This document shows positions 1 through 9,567 of a stretch of 27,993 nt of DNA, piece after piece (within the stretch, counting starts at the first letter, position 1; every line of letters starts with the position of its first letter). The DNA is taken from the NCBI GenBank assembly GCA_027575765.1, contig JANBPT010000625.1, positions 1-27,993 on the forward strand, written 5' to 3'. A program made the position numbers and the translations under genes. Under the pieces are notes generated by a model. It was not told the origin of the DNA and ran no database searches. It saw only the letters and a list, made by a program, of their open reading frames with translations. The stretch is from Tieghemiomyces parasiticus (lineage: Eukaryota > Kickxellomycota > Dimargaritomycetes > Dimargaritales > Dimargaritaceae).

Positions 1-73
1 GCGAAGTTAAGGACATATCAGCCGATTTAGTACTAAGGTGGGTGACCACTTGGGAATAGTCGGTGCCGCAACT
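1..73 (+). rRNA. 5S rRNA: 5S ribosomal RNA, 3' portion (5' end outside window)
   Basis: The first ~73 bases match the 3' two thirds of a eukaryotic 5S rRNA. They contain AAGTTAAG near position 5, the highly conserved GGTGGGTGACCAC block at 38-50, then the GGGAAT...GGTGC segment, and end in GCCGCAAC, which would pair with a 5' GTTGCGGC lying outside the window. The RNA is part of the large ribosomal subunit and is made by RNA polymerase III from internal A, IE and C boxes; the C box region falls in the visible part. A T run follows directly. No 18S, 5.8S or 28S sequence is nearby, so this looks like a dispersed 5S gene. Confidence 0.9.
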
Positions 74-79
74 TTTTTT
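73..79 (+). terminator. Pol III terminator of the 5S gene
   Basis: Seven consecutive T on the RNA-like strand directly follow the 5S 3' end, which is the standard RNA polymerase III termination signal. Confidence 0.85.
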
Positions 80-1117
80 CTAACGAGATTTGTTCCTTCA
101 CCTATTTTTTCGATGATGATTAGAATTATTTTTTAATTTATTTGCTACCCAACAAGTCCAGTTATGTATTTTCTTTCTATATTCATATGGCTCCTCTCGG
201 TGGCATCAGTCATATTAGCAGAAATGTGGATGATGTCAGAAAGAGCAATGAAGAAGCAATTGGGGGTGGCGCTGGGGACTATCTCCTTACTGGGTGACCT
301 CCAAACCGTAGTGGAGGCCGGGGATTCCTTCCCTGTTTCCATGGGCCGGCTCGTCAAAATCAGACGATCTCTAAAGTTGTAGTATGTGGGGGGAGGCTTC
401 CTGTCTCGTCTGGTGACAACCTTAAGGCGATTGGGTGGATAGACTACTGAGTGCCAGCTGCCTTGCCATTTCTGGCCTTCTGCAGCCTCACTTATTACGG
501 AAACACTGCGTCAGGGTTGATGCAGGAGAGGATTGCAGGGCACTGCGGTTCGGGGACTGCCAGTATGGTTCTTTAATACGTCACGCAGTGAACCATTGCC
601 GAATCGATTAACTATTCTACGTTGTTCTGCCCTATGGTCAAGCTTAACTCCGCTGTGGCATTGGCAGGGCACGACGTGGCGGCGTGATATCCCAGACTGT
701 GTGTGCCACCAGCTGACAATGCCAGTTTTCTGGAGTTCTTACATTAACACGCCGACAGTTCTGTCTGGCTGTACACCATCATCGAACCCGGGTGCTGCGG
801 CGGACTTGGCACTAGCTTATCAAAGCCAGAGAACCTAAACCATGTCCCTATGTCCCTGGTGGTTGTATAGCATAGCCCAAGCTTATAGGGCCCCATAGAC
901 GGTGTTCAATCTTATTTCCATGCAACGTCGTTTGCTCGTCCTTCACTTACCTGCCCTACCGCCAACTCATTTGCCAAGTTTCTCAGGTCTTCACCTTAAC
1001 TAACGCCTTCGCGCAGTCTCTCCACCCTGCCGCTTTACAAACCCGAGCTTTCCCTAAGACGCTGCACCCTTTCCTCTTCATTTTTTTTTACCATACAACT
1101 CATATTTCTTGATAGCT
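80..1117. other. Gene-free stretch between 5S rRNA and the repeat protein
   Basis: Open frames here are at most about 100 codons, lack family resemblance and are at chance level. The last ~190 bases (from about 930) become pyrimidine-rich on the + strand, like the leaders of the other genes, and probably hold the promoter and 5' UTR of the gene starting at 1118. I see no convincing TATA box. Confidence 0.5.
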
Positions 1118-2995
1118 ATGAACAACTTCTTGCATCTCTATCCCTCGACCGTCTCGTCACCCGCCCACACCTACCGATCTGCCGCCATTGCTAGCCGCGG
1201 AGGTCACGGGCCTGCGGGGGTCCGAGCCGCAGACACAGGCATACCTGCCCCCGTACGGTATGGAATCCTCCTCTTCCTACTTTACCTGTTTGCCTACGCC
1301 GCCAAGGACTACCACCGGGACTGGCGCACATGTATATTACATCGCCGTCAACGGAAACCTCACTCGAAGCCACCTTCAGACTCTGAAACCGCACCCGCCC
1401 GGACCTCACTCTGGACATGGGTTACGTACATCCCATTGGCACCCGTAGCCGGGGTCTACCTCGTTGCCAAGTTTGCGTGGGAGCTCTTTAAGGTACTAAC
1501 GTACTGCCTCATTGATGCTGCCCTCTACGCTGGCGGAGTACTACCCGGGTACCTAGGATTCGTTTGCCAAAGGCTGGGCCGCGCTGTGGCTTGGCTCTAC
1601 CAGGTCGGAGTCAAGCAAGTCTTGGCCGCCTGGCTGTATACCGCCATCGAGACCAGCGCAGTCTGGCTATACCATACAGGGTTCCCGGCTCTCAGAATTT
1701 GTATCGGGTGGCTTCACTGTAAGCTAGCAGCCACGGCTGCCCAATTGCATCTCATGGGAATCGAAGGTATCCGCGACCTGGTCCACATCGCCATCGCAGT
1801 ATATTATGGCGTACTGGTCCCGTTGGGCCACGTCTTCCGCCTGCTGGGTCGCACGATCCAGGGCGTCTTCCATAGCCTGGTCCAAATGGGTCACACTTTG
1901 CTCTACTGCGCCCAGCTTGTGGGACGCATGGTTATCCAGGACGCCATTGCCACCAGGGACGCCCTAGTGTGGTCTGCGGTCTACCTGGAGCGCCATTTGG
2001 TCACTCCTGCCTGGGCCCGAGTTTTGCCTATACTCCAAACCTACCACGCCGCACTCCAAACTGCCGTATATCCTGCCATCCACCATCTACTCGCTGTCTC
2101 CCAGCGCTTGGCCGACCGGGTCCAAATCCTCGTTGCAGCCGTGTGCAGCCGTAGTAGGATAGTTATGATTCGGGTCTATCATCTCGCTCAGACTGGTACC
2201 CTACGCCTAATCTCCTTGTCCGGGGACGCCCTCCACACCATACAGGTCTCATCTGCTATTATGTACCAGTACCTAGCCCCCCACCTTCACAATTTCGCGC
2301 TACTTGGCCTGTCCATCCTAGGCGCCCTGCGCACCATGGCTCTAACCATGGTCGCTCAGCTCAGTCGGATGGCCCGGGCAATACAACCTCAGCTGGCGAT
2401 GGCCTGGCAGACCTGTGTGCGCCTGTGGATCACTGTGATCAATTACCTGGCCATACGGATTATCCAGCTCGTATGGAGTTACTTATCGCCCTATGTGGCC
2501 TATGCCGCACTCCTACTCCTCGATTTGGTCGAGAACCTCACCGCCAATATTGTGGCTGCCGTGGCCTTCATTTATCCTTACCTGGAGCGAGGCTATCTAC
2601 TCCTCGTGCAGGGCTTTTTGGGTGTGATCCAACTGGCTACCCTGTTCCTTCGGCACGTGGGCTGGTATGTCAACTACCATGTCATCCCACTCCTGGAACT
2701 GGTTTACCAGTTCATCCTTAGTCATCTCATCTGGGCCAACGTCGCCTGGACGACCAGGGCCCAACCGGCCATTACCTTCCTGGCGGGAACGGCCACCGTG
2801 CGTCTAAGTTCCGCTACGTCCCGAGCTGCCGCCCAGTGCAGTGCTCTCTGGTCGGCTTACGAGCCCCAACTCGTTGTCGCCCAGCAGCGCCTTGTGCAAA
2901 CGATCGACGAGGGCGTCCAGATTGTGTCTAACCGGATGGTGGAGTTGATCAAGGGCGCCACTAGCTCTGAGGACCAGCGCCCGCACGCCGACTAG
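1118..2995 (+). CDS. Hypothetical protein of proline-punctuated hydrophobic helical repeats (625 aa)
   Basis: I do not recognise a family. The first ATG (1118, G at -3) gives 625 residues in one uninterrupted exon. The N-terminus (about 1-44) is polar. A likely membrane segment at about 47-61 (core ILLFLLYLFAYAA) is followed by a basic linker. From about 95 to 610 the protein is a nearly continuous run of hydrophobic or amphipathic helices rich in Leu, Ala, Val, Ile, Tyr and Trp. In the second half, prolines flanked by aromatic or hydrophobic residues recur about every 33 residues: YLAPHL (388), IQPQL (424), YLSPYV (458), IYPYLE (487), VIPLLE (524), AQPAI (550), YEPQL (583). This suggests degenerate tandem repeats of about three 11-mers, as in lipid-surface proteins. 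A role at a membrane or lipid droplet is inference. Alternatives are a multi-pass membrane protein or an atypical helical solenoid. Coding status is well supported by the unbroken, strongly biased frame. Confidence 0.8.
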   Translation: MNNFLHLYPSTVSSPAHTYRSAAIASRGGHGPAGVRAADTGIPAPVRYGILLFLLYLFAYAAKDYHRDWRTCILHRRQRKPHSKPPSDSETAPARTSLWTWVTYIPLAPVAGVYLVAKFAWELFKVLTYCLIDAALYAGGVLPGYLGFVCQRLGRAVAWLYQVGVKQVLAAWLYTAIETSAVWLYHTGFPALRICIGWLHCKLAATAAQLHLMGIEGIRDLVHIAIAVYYGVLVPLGHVFRLLGRTIQGVFHSLVQMGHTLLYCAQLVGRMVIQDAIATRDALVWSAVYLERHLVTPAWARVLPILQTYHAALQTAVYPAIHHLLAVSQRLADRVQILVAAVCSRSRIVMIRVYHLAQTGTLRLISLSGDALHTIQVSSAIMYQYLAPHLHNFALLGLSILGALRTMALTMVAQLSRMARAIQPQLAMAWQTCVRLWITVINYLAIRIIQLVWSYLSPYVAYAALLLLDLVENLTANIVAAVAFIYPYLERGYLLLVQGFLGVIQLATLFLRHVGWYVNYHVIPLLELVYQFILSHLIWANVAWTTRAQPAITFLAGTATVRLSSATSRAAAQCSALWSAYEPQLVVAQQRLVQTIDEGVQIVSNRMVELIKGATSSEDQRPHAD

Positions 2996-4554
2996 CCAGG
3001 GATGGCGAGTATTCCAGGGACGTTGTAACGCCCCGGACACCCTTTGTAGGATTTTCATGTTATTTGTGTATTTGTATAAATCGGTCAGCCAGCGCCGTCC
3101 TTCATGACAGTCAGGTTTATTGCAGTAGGCTCAGTTGTGGTAGGCCTGAATGCACCGGGCTCAAAAGATATTGGCCTTTAAAAGGCCGGCGCTGAGCATA
3201 AGGCCTCCTTCTGCTAAATGGCATTAAATGTCGGTTTCTACCATGCGCCATGGCGCCAGGCCTCCCTAGACTCCACTGCCGCGTAAGCGTTGCACGGAAG
3301 TCATCACCAGACCGCCCTAGAGGGCTCTGGTGTAACGTGTCAAAGGAGAACGCGGAGGTCAGGCGACAGTTGCGTACTCTACTGTCCCGTGGTAGCTTAC
3401 TGGATGTATTCCCCAACCGTTTGGTTCTCATGCCCGCCAGTACACGCCGCCGCTACTCGAACCTTATTTTACAACACACTACAAAGCTGAAGACCCCGGG
3501 TCTGGGCAGCTATGAATCAAGCTGCTGGGGCCAACACCCCGCATTGGACTATAAATTTGCATTCCCCACCCCCCCTGCTTATCGACTGTGGGGCAAACCC
3601 CGCCGGCATTGATGAGCATCGGGTGATAAGCGGTCGATAATCTTTATCTACTCTGATCAGCCAAAGAATGAGGAGGGAGGAGGGCTATTGGAACATAAGG
3701 TTAGAAAAGGGGAGTGGGCCGCCGTGGGATACCGCGCAAGGGCGGGTGGCTGGTTGGTTGGCTAGGCGCGTTTACCCTGTTGCTTGTTGGCGTTGGTCCC
3801 GTCTTGTGCGCTCCAGGCAGACTCTTAAGCACCTAACGTCATAGAAAGTAGGGGTATTGGCAGATCTGGAGCCAATGAAGTCAGCCGGGTCGCCCCGCCT
3901 TGTGGGGTTGTATCGCACCATGTAGGTGCTGGGGGAGGTGGGGCGCTCACCACCAGGTTACACTAGCAAGCGAACGAGTGGCCTCGGGGGGCTGTGTGTG
4001 ATCCGCGCCTTCATCCACGTAGCCTCCCCAATCCGGCCCTCGGCCAGCCGCCACCACCCCGTCAAACCCTGTACGCCCGGCTGTAAGATCCCTTCCCGCC
4101 CCCAGGTACACCGCTGGTATAGCAGCTCCCGCTCACCCGCAGGCCATCCGTGCCTACAAATTACCCCCTCCCAAAGACCCCCGGATATGTACTACCTCCA
4201 GCCTGCATTGCCCTCACCCTTGGCCCCCCACCTGGTGCGCTGCCCCATCCCCTCTGGCCCGCTAATTCGAGCTTCTCGCTCCTTTTTTTTCCTGCCTTTC
4301 GATGAACTGATGCGGGTTTCACATCCTATCTCATCGAACCCCTCGCCTATTTGAACCCTAACCTTCCGCCGCCCCGCCATACTTCCCCTCCCCTTTCTCA
4401 CCTCTCCTTCCTCTTTACTATCTTTTCGTGTAGTAGAATTTTGTGTATTTCCCCAAGCCTTACCGCTATAACACTTTACCTTCCCTCCGTGTACATTTGG
4501 TTTTTATTCACCCTACTACCGTCACCACTCCTCCCATTTTCTTCACCGCTCACC
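2996..4554. other. Intergenic region upstream of pyruvate kinase
   Basis: Nothing here supports a gene. Frames of 104-149 codons on both strands are unremarkable for this length and composition. From about 4000 to 4554 the + strand becomes strongly pyrimidine-rich, with runs such as CCCCTCCCCTTTCTC, forming the probable promoter and 5' leader of pyruvate kinase. A CCAAT pentamer occurs at about 3871-3875 (weak). The stretch just after 2995 should hold the 3' UTR of the preceding gene. Confidence 0.5.
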
Positions 4555-6485
4555 ATGACTTCCGCTACCATCTCCTCCAGCCTCGAGTGGGTCTCGCGGC
4601 TCAGCATCGATATGAAGCCCTCCCAGAACCGCAAGAGTTCCATTATCTGCACTATTGGTAAGTATTGGGTTGCTGAAACCTCCAGTCGGCCGCGAAGATG
4701 CGGGTTCCGGCCGAACAACCCGAGATCTTTGCGGGCAGGCGGCCGTCTACTGTTTCCTTGGCGTGTGCTCGGGCCGCCATCGGTCAGGCAACTTCTGTAG
4801 CCACCGGCTAACGCGACATCAGCCACCTGCCCACACCACCCTCCGCCCCGCCAGGTCCCAAGACCAACACCGTTGAAATGATGAACAAACTGCGCGATGC
4901 CGGCATGAACATCGTGCGCATGAACTTTTCGCACGGTTCCCACGAGGTAGGTCACTTTCGAGAAAAGCTAGGGTCGACTTGTAGGCCTCCCTACTGCCGG
5001 TTGCTGCTGTGTAACAATACCCGCGTTTAAACGTCAAACTGTACATCCGAGCCGACTCCCTTACCCGTTATTAATGCCCTCCCCTCCTCCCTCCCTATTC
5101 GTCGACCATCTGCCCTCCCTCCCCCTCTCTAGTACCACGGTTCCGTGATCGCCAACATCCGCAAGGCCCAGGAGGTCCACCCCGGCCGCCCCGTGGCCAT
5201 CGCCCTGGACACCAAGGGCCCCGAGATTCGTACGGGCTTAATGAAGGACGATCAGGACGTACCCTTCAACGCCGGCCACGAGATGACTTTCTCGATGGAT
5301 GAGACCTACGCTGAGAGCGGCACCGCTGACGTGATCTACGTCGACTACAAGAACCTGCCCAAAGTGATTGAGAAGGGCAAGATCATCTATGTAGACGACG
5401 GAATCATGTCCTTCGAGGTGCTGGAGATCCACCCGGACGCCGTGCGCGTGCGCGCCCTCAGCAACGGTAAGTTGAGCAGCCGCAAGGGCGTCAACCTTCC
5501 TAAGACCGCTGTGGACCTGCCGGCCCTATCCGAAAAGGACAAGAATGACCTGCGGTTCGGTGTCGCCCAGGGTGTTGACATGATCTTTGCCTCCTTCATC
5601 CGCACGGGCCAGGATGTGCGCGACATTCGCGAGGTACTCGGCGACGACGGTAAGCACATCAAGATTGTGGTCAAGATCGAGAACCACCAGGGTGTGCTCA
5701 ACTTTGACGAGATTCTCCAGGAGACTGACGGCGTCATGGTGGCCCGTGGCGATCTGGGTATCGAGATCCCCCCGGAGAGCGTATTTGTGGCCCAGAAGAT
5801 GATCATCACCAAGTGTAATCTGGCCGGTAAGCCCGTCATCTGCGCGACCCAGATGCTGGAGTCTATGACCACCAACCCGCGCCCGACCCGCGCCGAAGTG
5901 AGCGACGTGGCTAACGCCATTCTGGACGGCGCCGACTGCGTGATGCTGTCGGGCGAGACGGCCAAGGGCAACTACCCGATCCAGGCCGTGGAGATGATGA
6001 GTCACGTGGCCGCCATGGCCGAGTCGACCATCTGCTACCCCCCGCTCTTTGCCGAGGTCCGTTCGCTGACCCAGCGCCCCACCCCGACCACAGAGGCCAC
6101 CGCCATGTCCGCCGTCAGCGCCAGTATGGACCAGAATGCCGCGGCCATCATTGTGCTTTCGACCACGGGCGATTCAGCCCGGTGTGTGGCCAAGTACCGC
6201 CCCCAGGTGCCTATCCTGACCATCACCCGTTCCGAGCGCGTGGCCCGCCAGGTCCACCTTTACCGCGGGTGCTACCCGATCCTCTACCAGCAGCCCCCTG
6301 TCACCACCGAGAGCGGTGAGAAGGAACACTTCGCCTGGCAGGAGGATGTCGACTCGCGCATCCGGTGGGGTATCGACCATGCCATCCAGTCTGGTATGCT
6401 CAACCGCGGCGACGTGGTTATCGCCATCCAGGGCTGGAAGGGCGGTCTGGGCAACACCAACACCATGCGTGTGCTCCGCGCCTAA
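4555..6485 (+). CDS. PYK1: Pyruvate kinase (515 aa, three exons)
   Basis: It catalyses the last step of glycolysis, phosphoenolpyruvate + ADP to pyruvate + ATP, as a cytosolic tetramer. Exons are 4555-4657, 4855-4946 and 5133-6485; introns of 197 and 186 nt have GTAAGT...CCAG and GTAGGT...CTAG borders, and the joined frame rebuilds the conserved ICTIGPKT and [11 protein letters not shown] blocks. Later motifs are KGPEIRTG (93-100), VKIEN with catalytic Lys246 and metal ligand Glu248, [10 protein letters not shown] with Asp272, and ATQMLESM with MLSGETAKG. The C-terminal domain has the fructose-1,6-bisphosphate loop STTGDS at about 408-413, so allosteric activation is likely. Length fits the fungal norm of about 500. 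The start ATG is the first in frame and has A at -3 (CACCATG). It converges with the dehydrogenase gene downstream. Confidence 0.97.
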
Positions 6486-6879
6486 GTCATCCACGCTGCC
6501 GTTCAACTTAGTTTCCTGCCCCTAACTCTCGGAAGCCATAGTTTGCTTGAAAAGAAGCACCTTGAGATTTGCGGTAACCGATAACCAACAAATTTGGGAG
6601 GTATTAAAATAACGTTTTTCCCCATAAGTCCCCCTCGCCAGTGCTGCCGCCTTTCCATTGGTCAAGGCACCTCTGTTCTAGTCATCATTAGTACTGACAG
6701 TTAGCGTTGTACGCCAACCGTTTAAATTTGAGATGGAAATGCTCTAGCAAGTTATTTCGTGTATTAAGAGTTATGAAAGCGCCCGGTAAGTAACCGGTGC
6801 CTAATCGAAGAGGTTCCGGAAAGCATATAATTGACATGCCCTAGAACCCTATAGGAGGGAGGTCAGAAAGTCTCCTAAT
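6486..6879. other. Convergent intergenic region holding two 3' UTRs
   Basis: Pyruvate kinase (+) and the dehydrogenase (-) end facing each other across 394 bases. The stretch is AT-richer than its flanks, with AT-rich words such as ATTAAAATAAC near 6603, and should carry both polyadenylation regions. I see no gene and no exact AATAAA. Confidence 0.5.
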
Positions 6880-8496
6880 TTAGTGCATGGTGGGCATGTT
6901 GACACTGGCGGTGGTGTGGTCGGCGTCCTCAGCGCGCCACAGACTGGTGATCGTCTTAATATTGGTGTAGAAGCTGACACCGGACCGGCCGTAAAAGTTT
7001 AGGTCGCCGAGGAACGAGCCGCGGGATCCGGTGAAGGAGAACATCGGCAGCGGGACGGGGATGGGCACGTTGATACCGACCTGGCCGGCATCCACCTCCT
7101 GTTGGAATTTACGGGCGGTAGCGCCTGACCGGGTAAAGATGGCCGTGCCGTTACCGTAGCGGTTGGCGTTGATGAGCTCGAGGGCCTCGTCCAACGTCTT
7201 GACCTCCAGGCAGACCAGCACGGGCCCAAAGATTTCCTCCTGGTAGCACCGCATCTCCGGCCGGACCTTGGTGAGGATAGTGGGGCCCAAGAAGTTGCCC
7301 CGTTCGTATCCCTGGATGGAAACTTGGCGGCCGTCCAGGAGCAGTTCGGCCCCTTCGTCTACCCCAGACTGGATCAGACCGTGGATCCGTTCGAGGGCCT
7401 GCGGAGAAATGACGGGACCCACATCGGTATCGGCATCGAACCCCTGCCCCACCTTGAGGGCGCGGGCCCGTTCAACAAGGTCAGCTTGCCACTCGCGGCT
7501 CTCACCGACAAACACGGCGGTGGAGAGCGCCATGCAGCGTTGGCCAGCCGCCCCGAAGGCCGCCCCGGCCAGCTGGTTGAGGGTATGGTTACGGTCGGCG
7601 TCGGGCATGATCACGCCGTGGTTCTTGGCACCCAGGTTGGCCTGGACACGCTTGCCGTTCGCCGATCCACGGTCGTAAATGTACTTGCCGGCGTGGTCCG
7701 ATCCGACAAAACTGATGGCCCGGACGGCCGGGTCGTCGCATAGGAAGTTGACGGTATTAACCGAACCGTGCACCACGTTGAGCACGCCGGCGGGGATGCC
7801 AGCCTCGGCGGCGAGGCGCGCAAGGATCATGGTGGCACCTGGGTCGCGTTCGGACGGTTTGATGAGGGTGGTATTACCGCAGGCAATGGCTAGCGGGAAC
7901 ATCCACAGCGGGATCATGGCCGGGAAGTTGAACGGGCAGATACCGGCCACGACCCCGAGAGGCTCGCGGATGGAGTACGTGTCCATGTCTTTAGCCACCT
8001 CGAGCCGTTGACCCATCGTTAGATCAGGAATCGAGGTGGCGGCCTCGACCACCTGCAGCCCACGGAGCACGTCGCCTTTGGCGTCCACAAATGTTTTTCC
8101 CTGCTCGGTGACGATACTACGCGCCAGCTCGTCCATGTGGTCGCGAATCAGCGCCTGGTAGTCAAACATCATACGCTGGCGTGACAGCACCGAGGTCTTG
8201 CGCCAGGTCTTAAAGGCGTGAGCGGCGGAGCGTGAGGCCTCCTGCAGCTCGTCCGGGGTGGCCTGGGGGACGAGGGCCACCACTTCTTGGGTAGCTGGGT
8301 TGTGAACCTCGATCCAGTCTTTGGTGCGCGACTGGATAAACTCTCCATTGATGTAAAGCGGGGTCTTGGGCGGCTCGTTCGCGGGGGCCGTGGTGCTGAG
8401 TAGGCGGAGGAGGTGGGCCTGGCCGACAGGGCTGCGACGGGCCACGGTGGGGTAGCGGGTGGCACCTTGACGAGTGAGTCGCAGTACGGAACTCAT
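6880..8496 (-). CDS. mmsA: Methylmalonate-semialdehyde dehydrogenase (CoA-acylating), mitochondrial (538 aa)
   Basis: ALDH6 family. It converts methylmalonate semialdehyde (or malonate semialdehyde) with CoA and NAD+ to propionyl-CoA (or acetyl-CoA), in valine and thymine/uracil breakdown in the mitochondrial matrix. The ATG at 8496 gives an N-terminus [15 protein letters not shown]...RLLSTTA, a typical basic, Ser/Thr-rich targeting presequence of about 35 residues. The frame opens 12 codons further out, but only from a TTG. Visible motifs are [14 protein letters not shown] (about 186-198), the nucleotide-fold FVGSD (about 263-267), [13 protein letters not shown], the catalytic segment [11 protein letters not shown] with Cys321, EEIFGPVL (about 420), and the family-typical end SLWRAEDA...NMPTM. 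The gene is a single exon of normal family length. A purine-rich + strand just beyond the start is its pyrimidine-rich leader read in reverse. Confidence 0.96.
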   Translation of the reverse strand: MSSVLRLTRQGATRYPTVARRSPVGQAHLLRLLSTTAPANEPPKTPLYINGEFIQSRTKDWIEVHNPATQEVVALVPQATPDELQEASRSAAHAFKTWRKTSVLSRQRMMFDYQALIRDHMDELARSIVTEQGKTFVDAKGDVLRGLQVVEAATSIPDLTMGQRLEVAKDMDTYSIREPLGVVAGICPFNFPAMIPLWMFPLAIACGNTTLIKPSERDPGATMILARLAAEAGIPAGVLNVVHGSVNTVNFLCDDPAVRAISFVGSDHAGKYIYDRGSANGKRVQANLGAKNHGVIMPDADRNHTLNQLAGAAFGAAGQRCMALSTAVFVGESREWQADLVERARALKVGQGFDADTDVGPVISPQALERIHGLIQSGVDEGAELLLDGRQVSIQGYERGNFLGPTILTKVRPEMRCYQEEIFGPVLVCLEVKTLDEALELINANRYGNGTAIFTRSGATARKFQQEVDAGQVGINVPIPVPLPMFSFTGSRGSFLGDLNFYGRSGVSFYTNIKTITSLWRAEDADHTTASVNMPTMH

Positions 8497-9567
8497 AACG
8501 ATGAAGAGTTGACCTACTCGTGGGGATGGCAAAGGGAATGGGGGGGAAGGTTTGCAACACGTCAGGTATAGTATGGTAGCTTGAGGGTAGCGAGCGAGAT
8601 GGGGTCGCGGAAGGAGTAAAAAAATGGACGAATGAGGAGGGCTTGAGAGGTGAAGGGTTGGGGGCTAAAAAGTGGGTAACCCAAGAGGGTGGGTGGAGTT
8701 GCCAGTCACGGAAACGGAGGTCCGCGGATATTAGTGGGTCGAGGGAAAAGTGACGGTCACAAGGGATAGATAGGGCCAGTGACCAAATCGGGGAGGTCGG
8801 ATACTGCCTGTAACTCGACTATGGTGGATACGGGTCGATCCAATCCCATGCCCCACCCAATGTCGGTGGGCCGCCATGCAAGTGTCGGGATGCATGGGGA
8901 TGCAGTTGCCGATTCGAGAGACCGCCGGTCGGGGTGCTGGGAACCCGCGGACTATCTCTTGCGGTGTCCAATGGGGTAGTAATATCCCAGCCGTGTTAAC
9001 CTGTGTTCACCCCTCTGCCTACTCTCTGCCCCTAGTTCAGAATGCGGCCGTCTGACAGTTCGGGCTAATGAAGCCAAGTCTGATATTCCATGAGCTGGAT
9101 GAGACACTTAGACAAGCCACCATTTTTGCGACATGACACGAGCCCATTCCTCTGCCCCCCAGCTAAATAGAATCCCCCCCCCATCTATCGTGGTGAATAG
9201 TAGACGATGCCGTGCGTTTGTGACTGTCAGGGCGTAGCCGTGCTTCTCTGAGGCGTACACTAGGCCCTCTCTACCAGACCAAACAACCTACGGTCGGGTA
9301 ATTGATACACTTACAGGCCCTTTCGCATACTCACTGCGCTTGGATAGGCTAGGTTTACTCGTAATGAAAAACGGAGCTGCACACGCAAGCTCCAAAATGA
9401 TAAAACATGGTAGGATGCTATACCCGCCAGAGATGTGGGTTGAGAAGGGGGGGAGTGAGAGGAGGGAAATGCGGTTGGCAGACAGATATGGTCGTGTCGG
9501 TGACGCCTTGTACAATCCAGCATGGACGAGAACCTCAAAGCAAAAACAAGAACAAAAAACAGACCAT
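8497..9567. other. Intergenic region between the dehydrogenase and KRE33
   Basis: The two flanking genes are both on the minus strand. Positions 8497-8700 are purine-rich on +, i.e. the pyrimidine-rich leader and promoter side of the dehydrogenase. The part next to 9567 should contain the KRE33 3' UTR. Open frames are 124 codons or less and look non-coding. No RNA gene or repeat was seen. Confidence 0.5.

Noticed and set aside
1109..1117. Start of the repeat protein three codons earlier
   Set aside because: That codon is TTG; the ATG at 1118 is the natural eukaryotic start.
3250..3612. 120-codon + frame with ATG in good context
   Set aside because: About this many such frames are expected by chance in 28 kb; no domain and no coding bias.
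7268..8011. Overlapping + frames of 110-139 codons opposite the dehydrogenase
   Set aside because: They are shadows of the real minus-strand coding frame, with no independent signal.
8497..8532. 12-codon N-terminal extension of the dehydrogenase
   Set aside because: The extension begins at TTG and has no upstream ATG; starting at 8496 gives a normal mitochondrial presequence.
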